From Geodermatophilus amargosae (GTDB lineage: Bacteria > Actinomycetota > Actinomycetes > Mycobacteriales > Geodermatophilaceae), in assembly GCF_900116515.1 (NCBI RefSeq), contig NZ_FPBA01000023.1, positions 27,669-91,668 of the forward strand: a stretch of 64,000 nucleotides of DNA, in the 5' to 3' direction. The position numbers were made by a program, and so were the translations under genes. Every line of letters starts with the position of its first letter. Positions within the stretch are counted from its first letter, which is position 1. Below are positions 35,385 to 43,205 of the stretch, piece by piece. Under the pieces are notes generated by a model. That model was not told where the DNA came from. It searched no databases and saw only the letters and a program-made list of their open reading frames with translations.

Positions 35385-35773
35385 GCCGGGACACCTTCGA
35401 GTACGCCGTCCTGCGGGTGGTGCCGCGGGTCGAGCGAGGCGAGGCGTTCAACGCCGGCGTCCTCGTCTACTGCCGGCAGCGCGACTACCTGGGCAGCCGG
35501 GTGCACCTCGACGTCGACCGGCTGCGCGCGCTGGACCCGACCGCCGATCCCGACGCGATCGTCCGGGCGCTGCAGGCCGCCGCCGACGTCTGCGCCGCCG
35601 CCCCCGCCGCGGGGGCGGCCGGGCGGGAGGGGCTCGGCTCGCGGTTCCGCTGGCTCACCGCGCCGCGGAGCACGGTCGTGCAGCCCGGTCCGGTGCACAC
35701 CGGCCTCACCGAGGACCCCGACGCCGAGGCCGACCGGCTGCTGCGGCTCCTCGTCCTGCCGGTGGCCGAGTGA
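35381..35773 (+). CDS. DUF3037 protein
   Basis: A 130-residue DUF3037 protein: RDTFEYAVLRVVPRVERGE, FNAGVLVYCRQRDYLG and the end ADRLLRLLVLP. DUF3037 genes are regularly found next to short HipA-like kinases, as here, so the two act together, possibly as a two-part module distinct from HipBA. The start is GTG within the HipA stop (GTGA). The molecular role is unknown. Confidence 0.87.
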   Translation: MSRDTFEYAVLRVVPRVERGEAFNAGVLVYCRQRDYLGSRVHLDVDRLRALDPTADPDAIVRALQAAADVCAAAPAAGAAGREGLGSRFRWLTAPRSTVVQPGPVHTGLTEDPDAEADRLLRLLVLPVAE

Positions 35774-35779
35774 GCCCGG

Positions 35780-35853
35780 GTTCACAGCCGACTCACAGGT
35801 CACTCGGCTTTCACCTCTCGGCCACCTGATCACGGCGGTCGGCTGCCTAGCGT
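35780..35853 (+). promoter_or_regulatory. PHO-box-like repeat and -10 box of phoX
   Basis: GTTCACAGCCG (35780-35790) and ACTCACAGGTC (35791-35801) form a direct repeat of 11 bases that matches the PhoP-binding GTTCACC-type units of actinobacteria; TTTCACC follows at 35809-35815. TAGCGT at 35848-35853 is a good -10. The phosphatase start is 34 bases further. The placement supports phosphate-starvation control by PhoP. Confidence 0.65.
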
Positions 35854-35886
35854 TCGGGAGCCCTGTCACCCGTCCGAAGGATCCCG

Positions 35887-38130
35887 ATGACGGACCTCGC
35901 CGGCCCCCGCCGCCGTCTACTGCCGCTGCTGAACCAGGTGCGGCACAGCTCCCGCAGTCACGTGACCTGCCACTACAAGTGCGGCAACGCCTGCGACGCC
36001 CCGGTCCCCAACAAGACCGACAACCCGACGTTCGAGTCGGTGGTGCAGGCCTCGCTCAGCCGCCGCACCCTCCTCAAGGTGGCCGGGACGGGGGCGCTCG
36101 TCGTCGCCGCCGCGCCGCTGTTCCCCCAGGAGGCCGCCGCGACCCCCGGGCACCCCCGGGGCGGCCCGGGCACGGACGGAGCGCTGACCTTCCAGCCCGT
36201 GCAGCAGAACTTCCTGGACGAGCTGGTCGTGCCGGCCGGCTACGGCTACGCGGTGGTCATGCGCTGGGGCGACCCGGTCGAGGACGGGGCGCCGCCCTTC
36301 GACGTCGACGCCCAGACGCCGGACGCCCAGGCCAAGCAGTTCGGCTACAACTGCGACTTCATCGGCTTCCTCCCGCTGAACCGCAACAGGGCGCTCCTGG
36401 TGGTCAACCACGAGTACACCGACGAGCAGCTCATGTTCGGCGGGGTCGCCGACGAGGAGGGCGCGGGGGACATCACCGACGAGCAGAAGCGCGTCGCGAT
36501 GATGGCGCACGGCATCTCCGTCGTGCAGGTCAAGCGGTCGGGGAACTCGGGCATCTGGCAGCCCACGCGCCAGCTCGACCGCAACCGGCGGATCACCACC
36601 GCCACGCCCTTCCGGCTCACCGGGCCCGCGGCCGGGTCGCAGTACCTCCGCACCAGCGCCGACCCGGCCGGCCGGACCGTCCTGGGCACGCTCAACAACT
36701 GTGCCGGTGGCATCACCCCGTGGGGGACGACCCTGCACGGCGAGGAGAACTTCAACCAGTACTTCGGCACCTCCGCTCCGATCACGGAGAACCCGGCCGA
36801 GCCGCGACTGGGTCGCTACGGGGTCAGCGCGGAGGACGCCCCCACCCGCCGCTGGGAGACGGTCGACCCCCGCTTCGACCTGTCCCGGGAGCCCAACGAG
36901 GTCAACCGCTTCGGTTGGGTCGTCGAGGTCGACCCCCACGACCCCACCTCGACGCCGCGGAAGCACACCGCGCTGGGGCGGTTCAAGCACGAGGGCGCCA
37001 ACATCCAGATCGCCGAGGACGGGCGGGTCGTCGCCTACTCCGGCGACGACGAGCGGTTCGACTACGTCTACAAGTTCGTCTCCAAGCGGCGCTTCGACGC
37101 GGGCCGGGGCCACCGTGCCCGCGCGCACAACATGACGCTGCTGGAGGAGGGCGACCTCTACGTCGCCCGCTTCACCGGGGACTCGCCGGCGGCGGAGATC
37201 GACGGCAGCGGCCGCCTGCCCTCGGACGGCGAGTTCGACGGCACCGGCACCTGGGTCCCGCTGGTGGAGGACGGGCGGTCCATGATCGCGGGCAAGGACG
37301 TCGCCTGGGTGCTCACCTTCACCCGGCTGGCGGCCGACCGGCTCGGCAAGCAGCTGGACGCCGCCGGCGACTTCCCCGACCCGGCTGCCCCCGTCGTCGT
37401 GGACGCCTCGAAGGTGCCCACGCGGATGGACCGGCCCGAGGACATCCAGGTCAACCCGGTGAACGGGCGGGTGTACGCCGCGCTCACGAACAACTCCAAC
37501 CGCACCGGTGCGGGCGGACGCCCCGGCGCGGACGAGGCGAACCCGCTGACCCGGTCGTTCGCCTTCGACACCGGGTCGGGCACCTACGAGGAGCGGGCGG
37601 GCAACCGCAACGGCCACGTCATCGAGTGGGAGGAGACCGGCTCGATCGCCGGGGACACCTTCACCTGGCGGGTCTTCCTCCTGGCCGGCGATCCCGAGGA
37701 CCCGGGCACCTACTTCGCCGGGTACGACAAGTCGCAGGTGAGCGCCATCTCCTGCCCGGACAACCTGGAGTTCGACCACGCGGGCAACCTGTGGATCTCC
37801 ACCGACGGGAACGTGCTCTCCACCCGCAACCAGGAGGCCGGGACGGTCGCCGGCACCAACGACGGGCTGTTCGCCGTCCCGGTCGAAGGCTCCGAGCGTG
37901 GCCACCTCAAGGCGTTCCTGACCGTCCCGCTGGGCGCCGAGTGCAGTGGCCCGCTCATCCCGGAGGACGGCCGCTCGGTCTTCGTGTCCGTCCAGCACCC
38001 GGGGGAGACCACCGGCTCGACCCGGGACACGCCCTCCAGCGTCTGGCCCGACCGGCTCGCTGTCCGGCCCTTCCCCCGGCCCAGTGTGGCGGTCGCCTTC
38101 CGGCACGACGGGGGCCGCGTCGGCGCCTAG
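35887..38130 (+). CDS. phoX: PhoX-family alkaline phosphatase (Tat-exported)
   Basis: A 747-residue phosphatase of the DUF839/PhoX type, releasing phosphate from organic phosphomonoesters outside the cell with calcium and iron cofactors. A Tat signal is internal: SRRTLLKVAGTGAL at residues 58-71, after a 57-residue extension that includes CHYKCGNACDAP. Family segments include TPWGTTLHGEENFNQYF, RFKHEGANIQIAEDGRVV and NLEFDHAGNLWISTDGN. A PHO-box-like repeat and TAGCGT box lie upstream. It ends at the convergent pterin dehydratase, separated by a repeat-rich hairpin. Confidence 0.92.
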   Translation: MTDLAGPRRRLLPLLNQVRHSSRSHVTCHYKCGNACDAPVPNKTDNPTFESVVQASLSRRTLLKVAGTGALVVAAAPLFPQEAAATPGHPRGGPGTDGALTFQPVQQNFLDELVVPAGYGYAVVMRWGDPVEDGAPPFDVDAQTPDAQAKQFGYNCDFIGFLPLNRNRALLVVNHEYTDEQLMFGGVADEEGAGDITDEQKRVAMMAHGISVVQVKRSGNSGIWQPTRQLDRNRRITTATPFRLTGPAAGSQYLRTSADPAGRTVLGTLNNCAGGITPWGTTLHGEENFNQYFGTSAPITENPAEPRLGRYGVSAEDAPTRRWETVDPRFDLSREPNEVNRFGWVVEVDPHDPTSTPRKHTALGRFKHEGANIQIAEDGRVVAYSGDDERFDYVYKFVSKRRFDAGRGHRARAHNMTLLEEGDLYVARFTGDSPAAEIDGSGRLPSDGEFDGTGTWVPLVEDGRSMIAGKDVAWVLTFTRLAADRLGKQLDAAGDFPDPAAPVVVDASKVPTRMDRPEDIQVNPVNGRVYAALTNNSNRTGAGGRPGADEANPLTRSFAFDTGSGTYEERAGNRNGHVIEWEETGSIAGDTFTWRVFLLAGDPEDPGTYFAGYDKSQVSAISCPDNLEFDHAGNLWISTDGNVLSTRNQEAGTVAGTNDGLFAVPVEGSERGHLKAFLTVPLGAECSGPLIPEDGRSVFVSVQHPGETTGSTRDTPSSVWPDRLAVRPFPRPSVAVAFRHDGGRVGA

Positions 38131-38215
38131 CCGGTGTAAGTGACGGGCCGGTGTGAGCGACGGGCCGGTGTGAGCGACGGGCCGGTGTCGGGCGATCCCC
38201 GCGCCGGCCCGTCGC
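38131..38215. repeat. Triple 17-base repeat forming a terminator
   Basis: CCGGTGTGAGCGACGGG is repeated three times (38131-38147 with two changes, 38148-38164, 38165-38181). The third copy's GCGACGGGCCGG (38174-38185) pairs perfectly with CCGGCCCGTCGC (38204-38215) over 12 bp. Each earlier copy carries the same or a similar arm, so the arm can switch. The right arm ends at the stop of the convergent dehydratase. Confidence 0.85.
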
Positions 38216-38508
38216 TAGGCGGGCAGCAGCTCGTCGATCCGGCGGGCGAGCTCGAGGTCGAGGGCGCTCACGCCACCCTCGGAGTGGCTGACCAGCGTCA
38301 GGTGCAGCGTCCGCCAGCGTAGGTCGACGTCGGGGTGGTGGTCCAACTCCTCGGCGACGTCGGCGATCGCCACGATGCGCGCCACCGCGGCCCGGAACGA
38401 GGCCAGCTGGACCGTCCGGTGCAGGCCGTCGACGTCCCCGGACCACAGCGGCAGGGCGCGCAGGCCCGCCGTGACCTCGTCGGGGGACAGGCGCGGGGGC
38501 CGGGGCAC
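38215..38508 (-). CDS. 4a-hydroxytetrahydrobiopterin dehydratase (pterin carbinolamine dehydratase)
   Basis: A 97-residue enzyme that dehydrates pterin-4a-carbinolamine. The signature EELDHHPDVDLRWRTLHLTL contains the conserved histidines, and the end VSALDLELARRIDELL is typical. In bacteria without aromatic amino acid hydroxylase it may have a molybdopterin-related role (PhhB-like, in line with the Mo enzyme at 26649), but this is unproven. GTG start; its stop forms the base of the hairpin with the convergent phoX. Confidence 0.88.
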   Translation of the reverse strand: MPRPPRLSPDEVTAGLRALPLWSGDVDGLHRTVQLASFRAAVARIVAIADVAEELDHHPDVDLRWRTLHLTLVSHSEGGVSALDLELARRIDELLPA

Positions 38509-38519
38509 GTCGGGCGCTC

Positions 38520-39230
38520 CTAGAGGTGCAGGCCGCACTCGGTCTTGCCGCGGCCGGCCCAGCGTCCCGCGCGCGCGTCCTCGCCGGGTGCGACCGGGCG
38601 GGTGCAGGGGGCGCAGCCGATCGAGGCGTAGCCGATCTCCTGCAGCGGGTTCACCGGCACCTGGTGCTCGGCGATGTAGGCGTCGACGTCGTCCTGGGTC
38701 CAGGCCGCCAGCGGGTTGACCTTGACCATCCCGCGCTTGGCGTCCCAGTCGACGACCCTCGTGCCCGCGCGGGTGGCCGCCTCGTCGCGGCGGACACCCG
38801 AGCCCCACGCGACGTAGCCGGCCAGCGCGGTGGCCAGCGGCTGGACCTTGCGCAGCGAGCAGCACAGGTCCGGGTCGCGGTCGTGCAGCGCCGGGCCGTG
38901 CTCGGCGTCCTGCTCGGCGACGGTCAGGGGCGGCGTCACGTTCACCAGGGTGATGGGCAGGACGCTGCTGAGCCAGTCGCGCGTGCCGATCGTCTCGGCG
39001 AAGTGGTAGCCGGTGTCGAGGAAGACCACGTTGACGCCGGGGACCGCCCGGGAGGCCAGGTGCGCGAGCAGCCCGTCGGCCATCGACGAGGTGACGGCGA
39101 AGTCGTCGCCGAAGGTCTCCCCGGCCCACTGCAGCACGGCGAGGGCCTGCTCGACGGGGTCGGCGATGCCCTCGAAGCGGGCGTCGGCCTCGGCCGCGAG
39201 CTCCGGCGTCGCACGGACGGCGGTCGTCAT
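38520..39230 (-). CDS. cysH: Adenylylsulfate (APS) reductase, cysH type
   Basis: A 236-residue reductase that converts APS to sulfite in assimilatory sulfate reduction, with thioredoxin as donor. VTSSMADGLLAHLASRAVPG and VFLDTGYHFAET are the nucleotide segments, while the cysteine pairs CCSLRKV and GCAPC identify the 4Fe-4S type that uses APS rather than PAPS. The C-terminal ECGLHL carries the catalytic cysteine. The ATG overlaps the stop of the zinc-ribbon gene as ATGA, so it belongs to the nirA-zinc ribbon-cysH operon. Confidence 0.93.
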   Translation of the reverse strand: MTTAVRATPELAAEADARFEGIADPVEQALAVLQWAGETFGDDFAVTSSMADGLLAHLASRAVPGVNVVFLDTGYHFAETIGTRDWLSSVLPITLVNVTPPLTVAEQDAEHGPALHDRDPDLCCSLRKVQPLATALAGYVAWGSGVRRDEAATRAGTRVVDWDAKRGMVKVNPLAAWTQDDVDAYIAEHQVPVNPLQEIGYASIGCAPCTRPVAPGEDARAGRWAGRGKTECGLHL

Positions 39231-39400
39231 GCCTGCACTCCTGTCCCGGTGAGCCGGACGGTGAAGGTCCGCAGGCACGCGGCGCAGTGCCACTCGCCCC
39301 CGTCCCCGTGCGGGGTCAGCTCCTCGTCCCCGCAGTACGGGCAGTGGAACACCGGCAACTGGCGCTGCCTTCCCGTCGGGGACGCATCCTCCTCCGTCAC
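39227..39400 (-). CDS. Small zinc-ribbon protein of the sulfur operon
   Basis: A 57-residue protein with two CxxC-type pairs, FHCPYCGDEELTPHGDGG and EWHCAACLRTF, predicted to bind one zinc. It lies between the sulfite reductase and cysH, 10 bases after the former and coupled to the latter. It is conserved with these genes in actinobacteria; its role may be in cluster or sulfur handling for the two enzymes, but this is an inference. The start is GTG 39400. Confidence 0.8.
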   Translation of the reverse strand: MTEEDASPTGRQRQLPVFHCPYCGDEELTPHGDGGEWHCAACLRTFTVRLTGTGVQA

Positions 39401-39410
39401 AGCAGCTCCG

Positions 39411-41081
39411 TCACAGCAACCAGGCCTCCTCGGCGCGGGAGACGTAGTGGGCGAAGGACTCGCCGGGGGTGCGCCGCTCGAGGAACCCACGCAGCAGCCG
39501 CTCGCAGTAGTCGGCGGTCTCGGCCTTGGTCACCTTGTGGCCGCGGAACTTGCGGCCGAAGGTGGCCTCCACGCCGAGGTGGCCGCCGAGGTGTACCTGG
39601 AAGCCCTCGACCATCTCGCCGTTGTCGTCGCGGACCATCGAGCCCTTGAAGCCGATGTCGGCGGTCTGGAACCGGGCGCAGCTGTTCGGGCAGCCGTTGA
39701 CGTTGATCCCGATGGGGGTGTCGAACTCCGGCAGCCGCTTCTCCAGCTCCGCGTAGAGGTCCTGGGCGTGCTGCTTGGTCTCGACGATCGCGAGCTTGCA
39801 GAACTCCAGGCCGGTGCAGGCCATGGTCCCGCGGCGGAACGCGCTCGGGCGCACCTGCAGGTCGTGCGCGGCCAGGGCCTCGACGAGGTCCTCGACCCGC
39901 TCGTCCGGCACGTCCAGGATGACCAGCTTCTGCTGCGTCGTCGTCCGGATGCGTCCCTGCCCGTACTCGTCGGCGAGGTCGGCGATCGTGGTGAGCAACG
40001 AGCCGCTGATCCGGCCGGTGCGCAGCGCGAAGCCGACGGCGTTGCGGCCGTCCTTCTGCTTCGAGACGCCGACGTGGTCGCGCTGGTCGTGCTTCGCCGG
40101 GGCGGGCGCCGGGCCGTCGGGCAGCGCCTCGCGCAGGTACTCGTCCTGCAGCACCTGGCGGAACTTCTCCGGGCCCCAGTCGGCCATCAGGAACTTGATC
40201 CGGGCGCGGTTGCGCTGCCGCCGGTAGCCGTAGTCGCGGAAGACCGAGGTGCAGGCGGCCCACACGTCGGTGACCTGGTCGGGCCGGACGAAGACGCCGA
40301 TCCGCTGCGCGAACATCGGGTTGGTGGACAGGCCGCCGCCGACCCACAGGTCGTACCCGGCCTCGCCCGCCTCGTTCACCACGCCGACGAAGGAGACGTC
40401 GTCGATCTCGGGCTCGGTGCAGTGGTCGACGCAGCCCGACATCGACGTCTTCCACTTGCGCGGCAGGTTGCTGAACTCGGGGCTGCCCACGTACTTCGCC
40501 ACGGTCTCGGCGATGACGTCGGTGGCGTCGAGGACCTCGTCCTCGAGGATCCCGGCGAGCGGGCAGCCGAGCATCACCCGCGGCACGTCCCCGCAGGCCT
40601 CCATCGTGCTCAGGCCGACCGACTCGAGCCGCCGCCAGATCTCCGGCACGTCCTCGATGCGGATCCAGTGGTACTGGACGTTCTGCCGGTCGGTGACGTC
40701 GGCGACGTCGCGGCCGAACTCGGTGCTGATGCCGCCGAGGACCCGGAGCGCCTCGCTGGTCAGCTGCCCGCCGTCGATGCGGGCCCGCATCATGAAGTAG
40801 GAGTCCTCGAGCTCCTCCGGCTCCAGCACGGCGGTCTTGCCACCGGGGATGCCCTGGGCGCGCTGGGTGTAGAGACCCATCCAGCGCATCCGGCCGCGCA
40901 GGTCACCGGCGTCGATGCCGTCGAAGCCGGTCTTCGAGTAGATGTCGAGGATCCGCTGACGGACCTCGAGCCCGTCGGAGTCCTTCTTCATCCGCTCGTT
41001 CGGGTTGAGCGGCTCTCGGTAGCCGAGCGCCCACTGGCCCTGGCCGCGGACGGGCCGGCTGGAACGGGGAGGAGCGGACAC
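39411..41081 (-). CDS. Ferredoxin-dependent sulfite (nitrite) reductase
   Basis: A 556-residue siroheme enzyme. The siroheme/4Fe-4S cysteines are in TMACTGLEFCKLAIVETK and NGCPNSCARFQ. N-terminal repeats such as RGRMRWMGLYTQRAQGIPGG bind the siroheme. The operon with cysH and the cysteine leader indicate that it reduces sulfite to sulfide; the Mycobacterium SirA/NirA family also includes nitrite reductases, so the symbol is left open. GTG start at 41081, with the leader peptide gene 96 bases upstream. Confidence 0.9.
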   Translation of the reverse strand: MSAPPRSSRPVRGQGQWALGYREPLNPNERMKKDSDGLEVRQRILDIYSKTGFDGIDAGDLRGRMRWMGLYTQRAQGIPGGKTAVLEPEELEDSYFMMRARIDGGQLTSEALRVLGGISTEFGRDVADVTDRQNVQYHWIRIEDVPEIWRRLESVGLSTMEACGDVPRVMLGCPLAGILEDEVLDATDVIAETVAKYVGSPEFSNLPRKWKTSMSGCVDHCTEPEIDDVSFVGVVNEAGEAGYDLWVGGGLSTNPMFAQRIGVFVRPDQVTDVWAACTSVFRDYGYRRQRNRARIKFLMADWGPEKFRQVLQDEYLREALPDGPAPAPAKHDQRDHVGVSKQKDGRNAVGFALRTGRISGSLLTTIADLADEYGQGRIRTTTQQKLVILDVPDERVEDLVEALAAHDLQVRPSAFRRGTMACTGLEFCKLAIVETKQHAQDLYAELEKRLPEFDTPIGINVNGCPNSCARFQTADIGFKGSMVRDDNGEMVEGFQVHLGGHLGVEATFGRKFRGHKVTKAETADYCERLLRGFLERRTPGESFAHYVSRAEEAWLL

Positions 41082-41177
41082 GGTGCACTACTTCCTGCGT
41101 CGTCCACGCCGGTTCGCCCAGGCGCGGGGGCGCTGCCAGGTCGGGTCGCGGCTCACACCGCGGGGGAGGACTGGTGG

Positions 41178-41264
41178 TCAGCGCGCGGCGCGACAGGCGG
41201 CGCTGCTGACGAGGGCGAGGTCGATGTGCAGACGCGCGACGAGCAGACTGCCGCGATCCGTCAC
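41178..41264 (-). CDS. Cysteine-responsive leader peptide upstream of the sulfur operon
   Basis: A 28-residue ORF reads MTDRGSLLVARLHIDLALV then SSAACRAAR and a TGA stop. The LHIDLxxVxSxxC pattern is the recognised actinobacterial leader peptide found before sulfur and cysteine genes, where ribosome behaviour at the Cys codon tunes downstream expression. A GGAGG lies very close to the GTG start, so the precise start is uncertain. A short hairpin CGCGG/CCGCG follows the stop. It is too short for normal gene calling. Confidence 0.78.
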   Translation of the reverse strand: MTDRGSLLVARLHIDLALVSSAACRAAR

Positions 41265-41306
41265 GCCTCCGATGGTCTCACACGCGGGGCGCCGGCCGGT
41301 GTGCGC

Positions 41307-41777
41307 TCAGGAGGGGGCGTCGCCGAAGGACCGCCAGGCGCCCTCGACGGCGGCGAGCTCGGCGACGTGCCCCGGCAGCTTCCCCGCGACGACGTCGGCG
41401 AGGGTGACCTCCTCGAGCACGCGCCGGTACGCGGCGCGGGCGGCGACCCACACGCTGGCCAGGTCCTCCGCGGCGCCGGGGTAGCTCACGTCCTCGGGCC
41501 GCTGGCCGTGCACCTCGGCGAGGAAGCCCTGCTCCACCCGCATGACCCGGGCGATCGAGATCTCCGACGGCGGCAGCGCGAGGCGGTAGCCACCCTCCCG
41601 GCCCCGCTGGCTGGTCACCAGCCGGGCGTGCTGCAGGTCGCCGAGGATCCCCTGCAGGAAGCGCGAGGGGAGTCCCTGGTTGGTGGCGATGCGGTCGCAG
41701 GTCAGAGCGCCCGGCGCCGCGGCGGCCAGCTCCACGGCCGCGCGGACGGCGTAGTCGACCCGGGCGGTGATGCGCAC
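41307..41777 (-). CDS. Rrf2-family transcriptional regulator (CymR-like)
   Basis: A 156-residue Rrf2 regulator: RITARVDYAVRAAVELAA and IATNQGLPSRFLQGILGDLQ form the winged helix, with RGREGGYRLALPP as the wing. There is only one cysteine (LTCDR), so the three-cysteine Fe-S site of IscR/NsrR is absent. That resembles CymR, which controls cysteine metabolism through a complex with CysK. The position directly upstream of the sulfur operon fits this. It is transcribed in the same direction as that operon. Confidence 0.83.
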   Translation of the reverse strand: MRITARVDYAVRAAVELAAAAPGALTCDRIATNQGLPSRFLQGILGDLQHARLVTSQRGREGGYRLALPPSEISIARVMRVEQGFLAEVHGQRPEDVSYPGAAEDLASVWVAARAAYRRVLEEVTLADVVAGKLPGHVAELAAVEGAWRSFGDAPS

Positions 41778-41861
41778 GGTGATCCCTTCTGCCGAGGCCG
41801 CTCAGGCTCCGCTGCCGAGGCCTGCAGGGACCCATCCTGCCCGGTCTGCGAGGGTGACGGC

Positions 41862-42611
41862 GTGTACCGGCTGCGCTTCACCACCGTCGTGGCGGCGCCG
41901 CTGACCGTGGCGTTCGACGTCGCGCGGGCCCTCGGCCGCCCGTGGCCGTTCCCGCTGGAGGAGGTCGAGTCGGTCCGCCCGGTGCGCGACCTGTACGCCG
42001 CCGGACCCGGCCGCGGCCGGCGCCGGCTGACCCACGAGCGGTGGTTCACCGCCACCGCCACGGGCACCGTCGTCGACGAGCAGGTCGACTGGGAGAGCGG
42101 GCTCGGCGGGCTGGTCGACCGGACGGTCCTGCGCCGGCGGGTCAGGCGCGCCATGCGCCGGCACCTGGACAGCTACGCCGCCGCGGCCGCGGTGCGCGCC
42201 CTCGACGTCGTCCAGGTGGTGGGGGCCGCCGTCGTCCGGGGCGACCGGGTGCTGGTCGCCCAGCGCGGCTCCGGGCCGCTGGCCGGCCTGTGGGAGTTCC
42301 CCGGCGGCAAGGTCGAGCCGGGGGAGGACCACCTCGCCGCGCTGGTGCGCGAGTGCGCCGAGGAGCTCGGGGTCGTCGTCGCGCCGGCGGAGTTCCTCGG
42401 CGAGGTGCCGCTGGACGGCTCCGTGGCCGGCGGTGCCCCGGGGGCCTCGACCCTGCGCGTCTGGGCGGCGCGGCTGGCCGACGGCGAGCCGGTGGCCCGC
42501 GAGCACCGCGAGCTGCGGTGGGTGCGGACCGCGGACCTCGACGGCCTGGACTGGATCGCCGCCGACCGCCCCCTGCTGCCCGCCGTCAGGGCGCTGCTCG
42601 CCCGCCCCTGA
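41862..42611 (+). CDS. SRPBCC-NUDIX fusion protein
   Basis: A 249-residue fusion. Residues 1-105 resemble an SRPBCC/polyketide cyclase-like lipid-binding domain (LRFTTVVAAPLTVAFDVARA, HERWFTATATGTVVDEQVDW). Residues 115-249 are a MutT-like NUDIX hydrolase with the box GKVEPGEDHLAALVRECAEE followed by LGV. A MutT role (8-oxo-dGTP clearance) is the default for the hydrolase, but the N-terminal domain implies another ligand. GTG start. It ends at a 13-bp terminator shared with the CsbD-like gene. Confidence 0.83.
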   Translation: MYRLRFTTVVAAPLTVAFDVARALGRPWPFPLEEVESVRPVRDLYAAGPGRGRRRLTHERWFTATATGTVVDEQVDWESGLGGLVDRTVLRRRVRRAMRRHLDSYAAAAAVRALDVVQVVGAAVVRGDRVLVAQRGSGPLAGLWEFPGGKVEPGEDHLAALVRECAEELGVVVAPAEFLGEVPLDGSVAGGAPGASTLRVWAARLADGEPVAREHRELRWVRTADLDGLDWIAADRPLLPAVRALLARP

Positions 42612-42616
42612 ACGGG

Positions 42617-42651
42617 CCAGGGCGCCGTCCCCGGTGGAGACGGCGCCCTGG
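42617..42651. terminator. Bidirectional 13-bp terminator hairpin
   Basis: CCAGGGCGCCGTC pairs perfectly with GACGGCGCCCTGG around CCCGGTGGA. It lies between the convergent NUDIX and CsbD-like genes and serves both. Confidence 0.85.
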
Positions 42652-42667
42652 TGACGTGCTGGGAGGC

Positions 42668-42838
42668 CTACTTGAAGACGTCCTTGACCTTCTCGCCGGC
42701 CTGCTTGAGGTTGCCGGCGGCCTTGTCGTTGGCGCCCTCGGCCTGCAGGTCGCGGTCGCCCGTGGCCTCGCCCACGCGCTCCTTGCCCTCGCCCGCCAGC
42801 TCCTGGGCCTTGTTCTTCGCCTTGTCGATGCCGCTCAT
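42668..42838 (-). CDS. CsbD-family stress protein
   Basis: A 56-residue protein: MSGIDKAKNKAQELAGEGKE, then RVGEATGDRDLQAEG and NLKQAGEKVKDVFK. It has the CsbD amphipathic helix pattern seen in sigma-B-type general stress proteins. The function is unknown. The ATG follows a GAGCTC-type purine stretch, and the gene is convergent with the NUDIX gene. It was not a long enough ORF to be called by length. Confidence 0.85.
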   Translation of the reverse strand: MSGIDKAKNKAQELAGEGKERVGEATGDRDLQAEGANDKAAGNLKQAGEKVKDVFK

Positions 42839-43205
42839 GGTGAGCTCCTCTCCCTGTGGCTCACCGGCGGTTACCCGGGCGTAGGGTCACTACACCCGGG
42901 TCGCCCGCGTGGCGGAAGTCCTCCGGGGTGAACGACTGCGGACCGCAACTCGTGCGGTCCGCGGCTGGGTCGACCGTCGCTGTTGCAGGTACGCGGACGG
43001 TGGTCGTGAGCCTCGGTCACAAATCGGTTGCGGACGTGGACGGTCTCCGTCACGCGTGCCTAGGGTCGCCACGGCGTTCCGGGTCCGTTCCGTGGAGTTC
43101 ACCTGGGGGGCGCCGGCGCCCGGCCAGTGCGCCCGGGTGCGCAGTGTCCCGGCACGCAGACCAGTCCGTTCCCCCCGCAGACGCGGGACGAGGGAGGCAT
43201 CGCAC
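42839..43205. promoter_or_regulatory. Upstream region of the opp operon
   Basis: This 367-base gap between divergent CsbD and oppA has no credible gene. It contains a perfect 10-bp hairpin (GCGGACCGCA/TGCGGTCCGC, 42938-42962, loop ACTCG), an inverted ACCCGGG/CCCGGGT pair near 42871-42900, and TAGGGT at 43061-43066, which could be a -10 box giving a leader of about 130 bases before oppA. GGGAGG precedes the oppA start. Confidence 0.4.

Noticed and set aside
35917..38106. Long minus-strand open frame opposite phoX
   Set aside because: phoX has a clear family, Tat signal and promoter. The antisense frame has no recognisable motifs.
38526..42611. A very long plus-strand open frame opposite the sulfur operon
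   Set aside because: It is antisense to cysH, the sulfite reductase and Rrf2, and its composition is that of a GC-rich shadow frame; only its last part (41862-42611) is a real gene.
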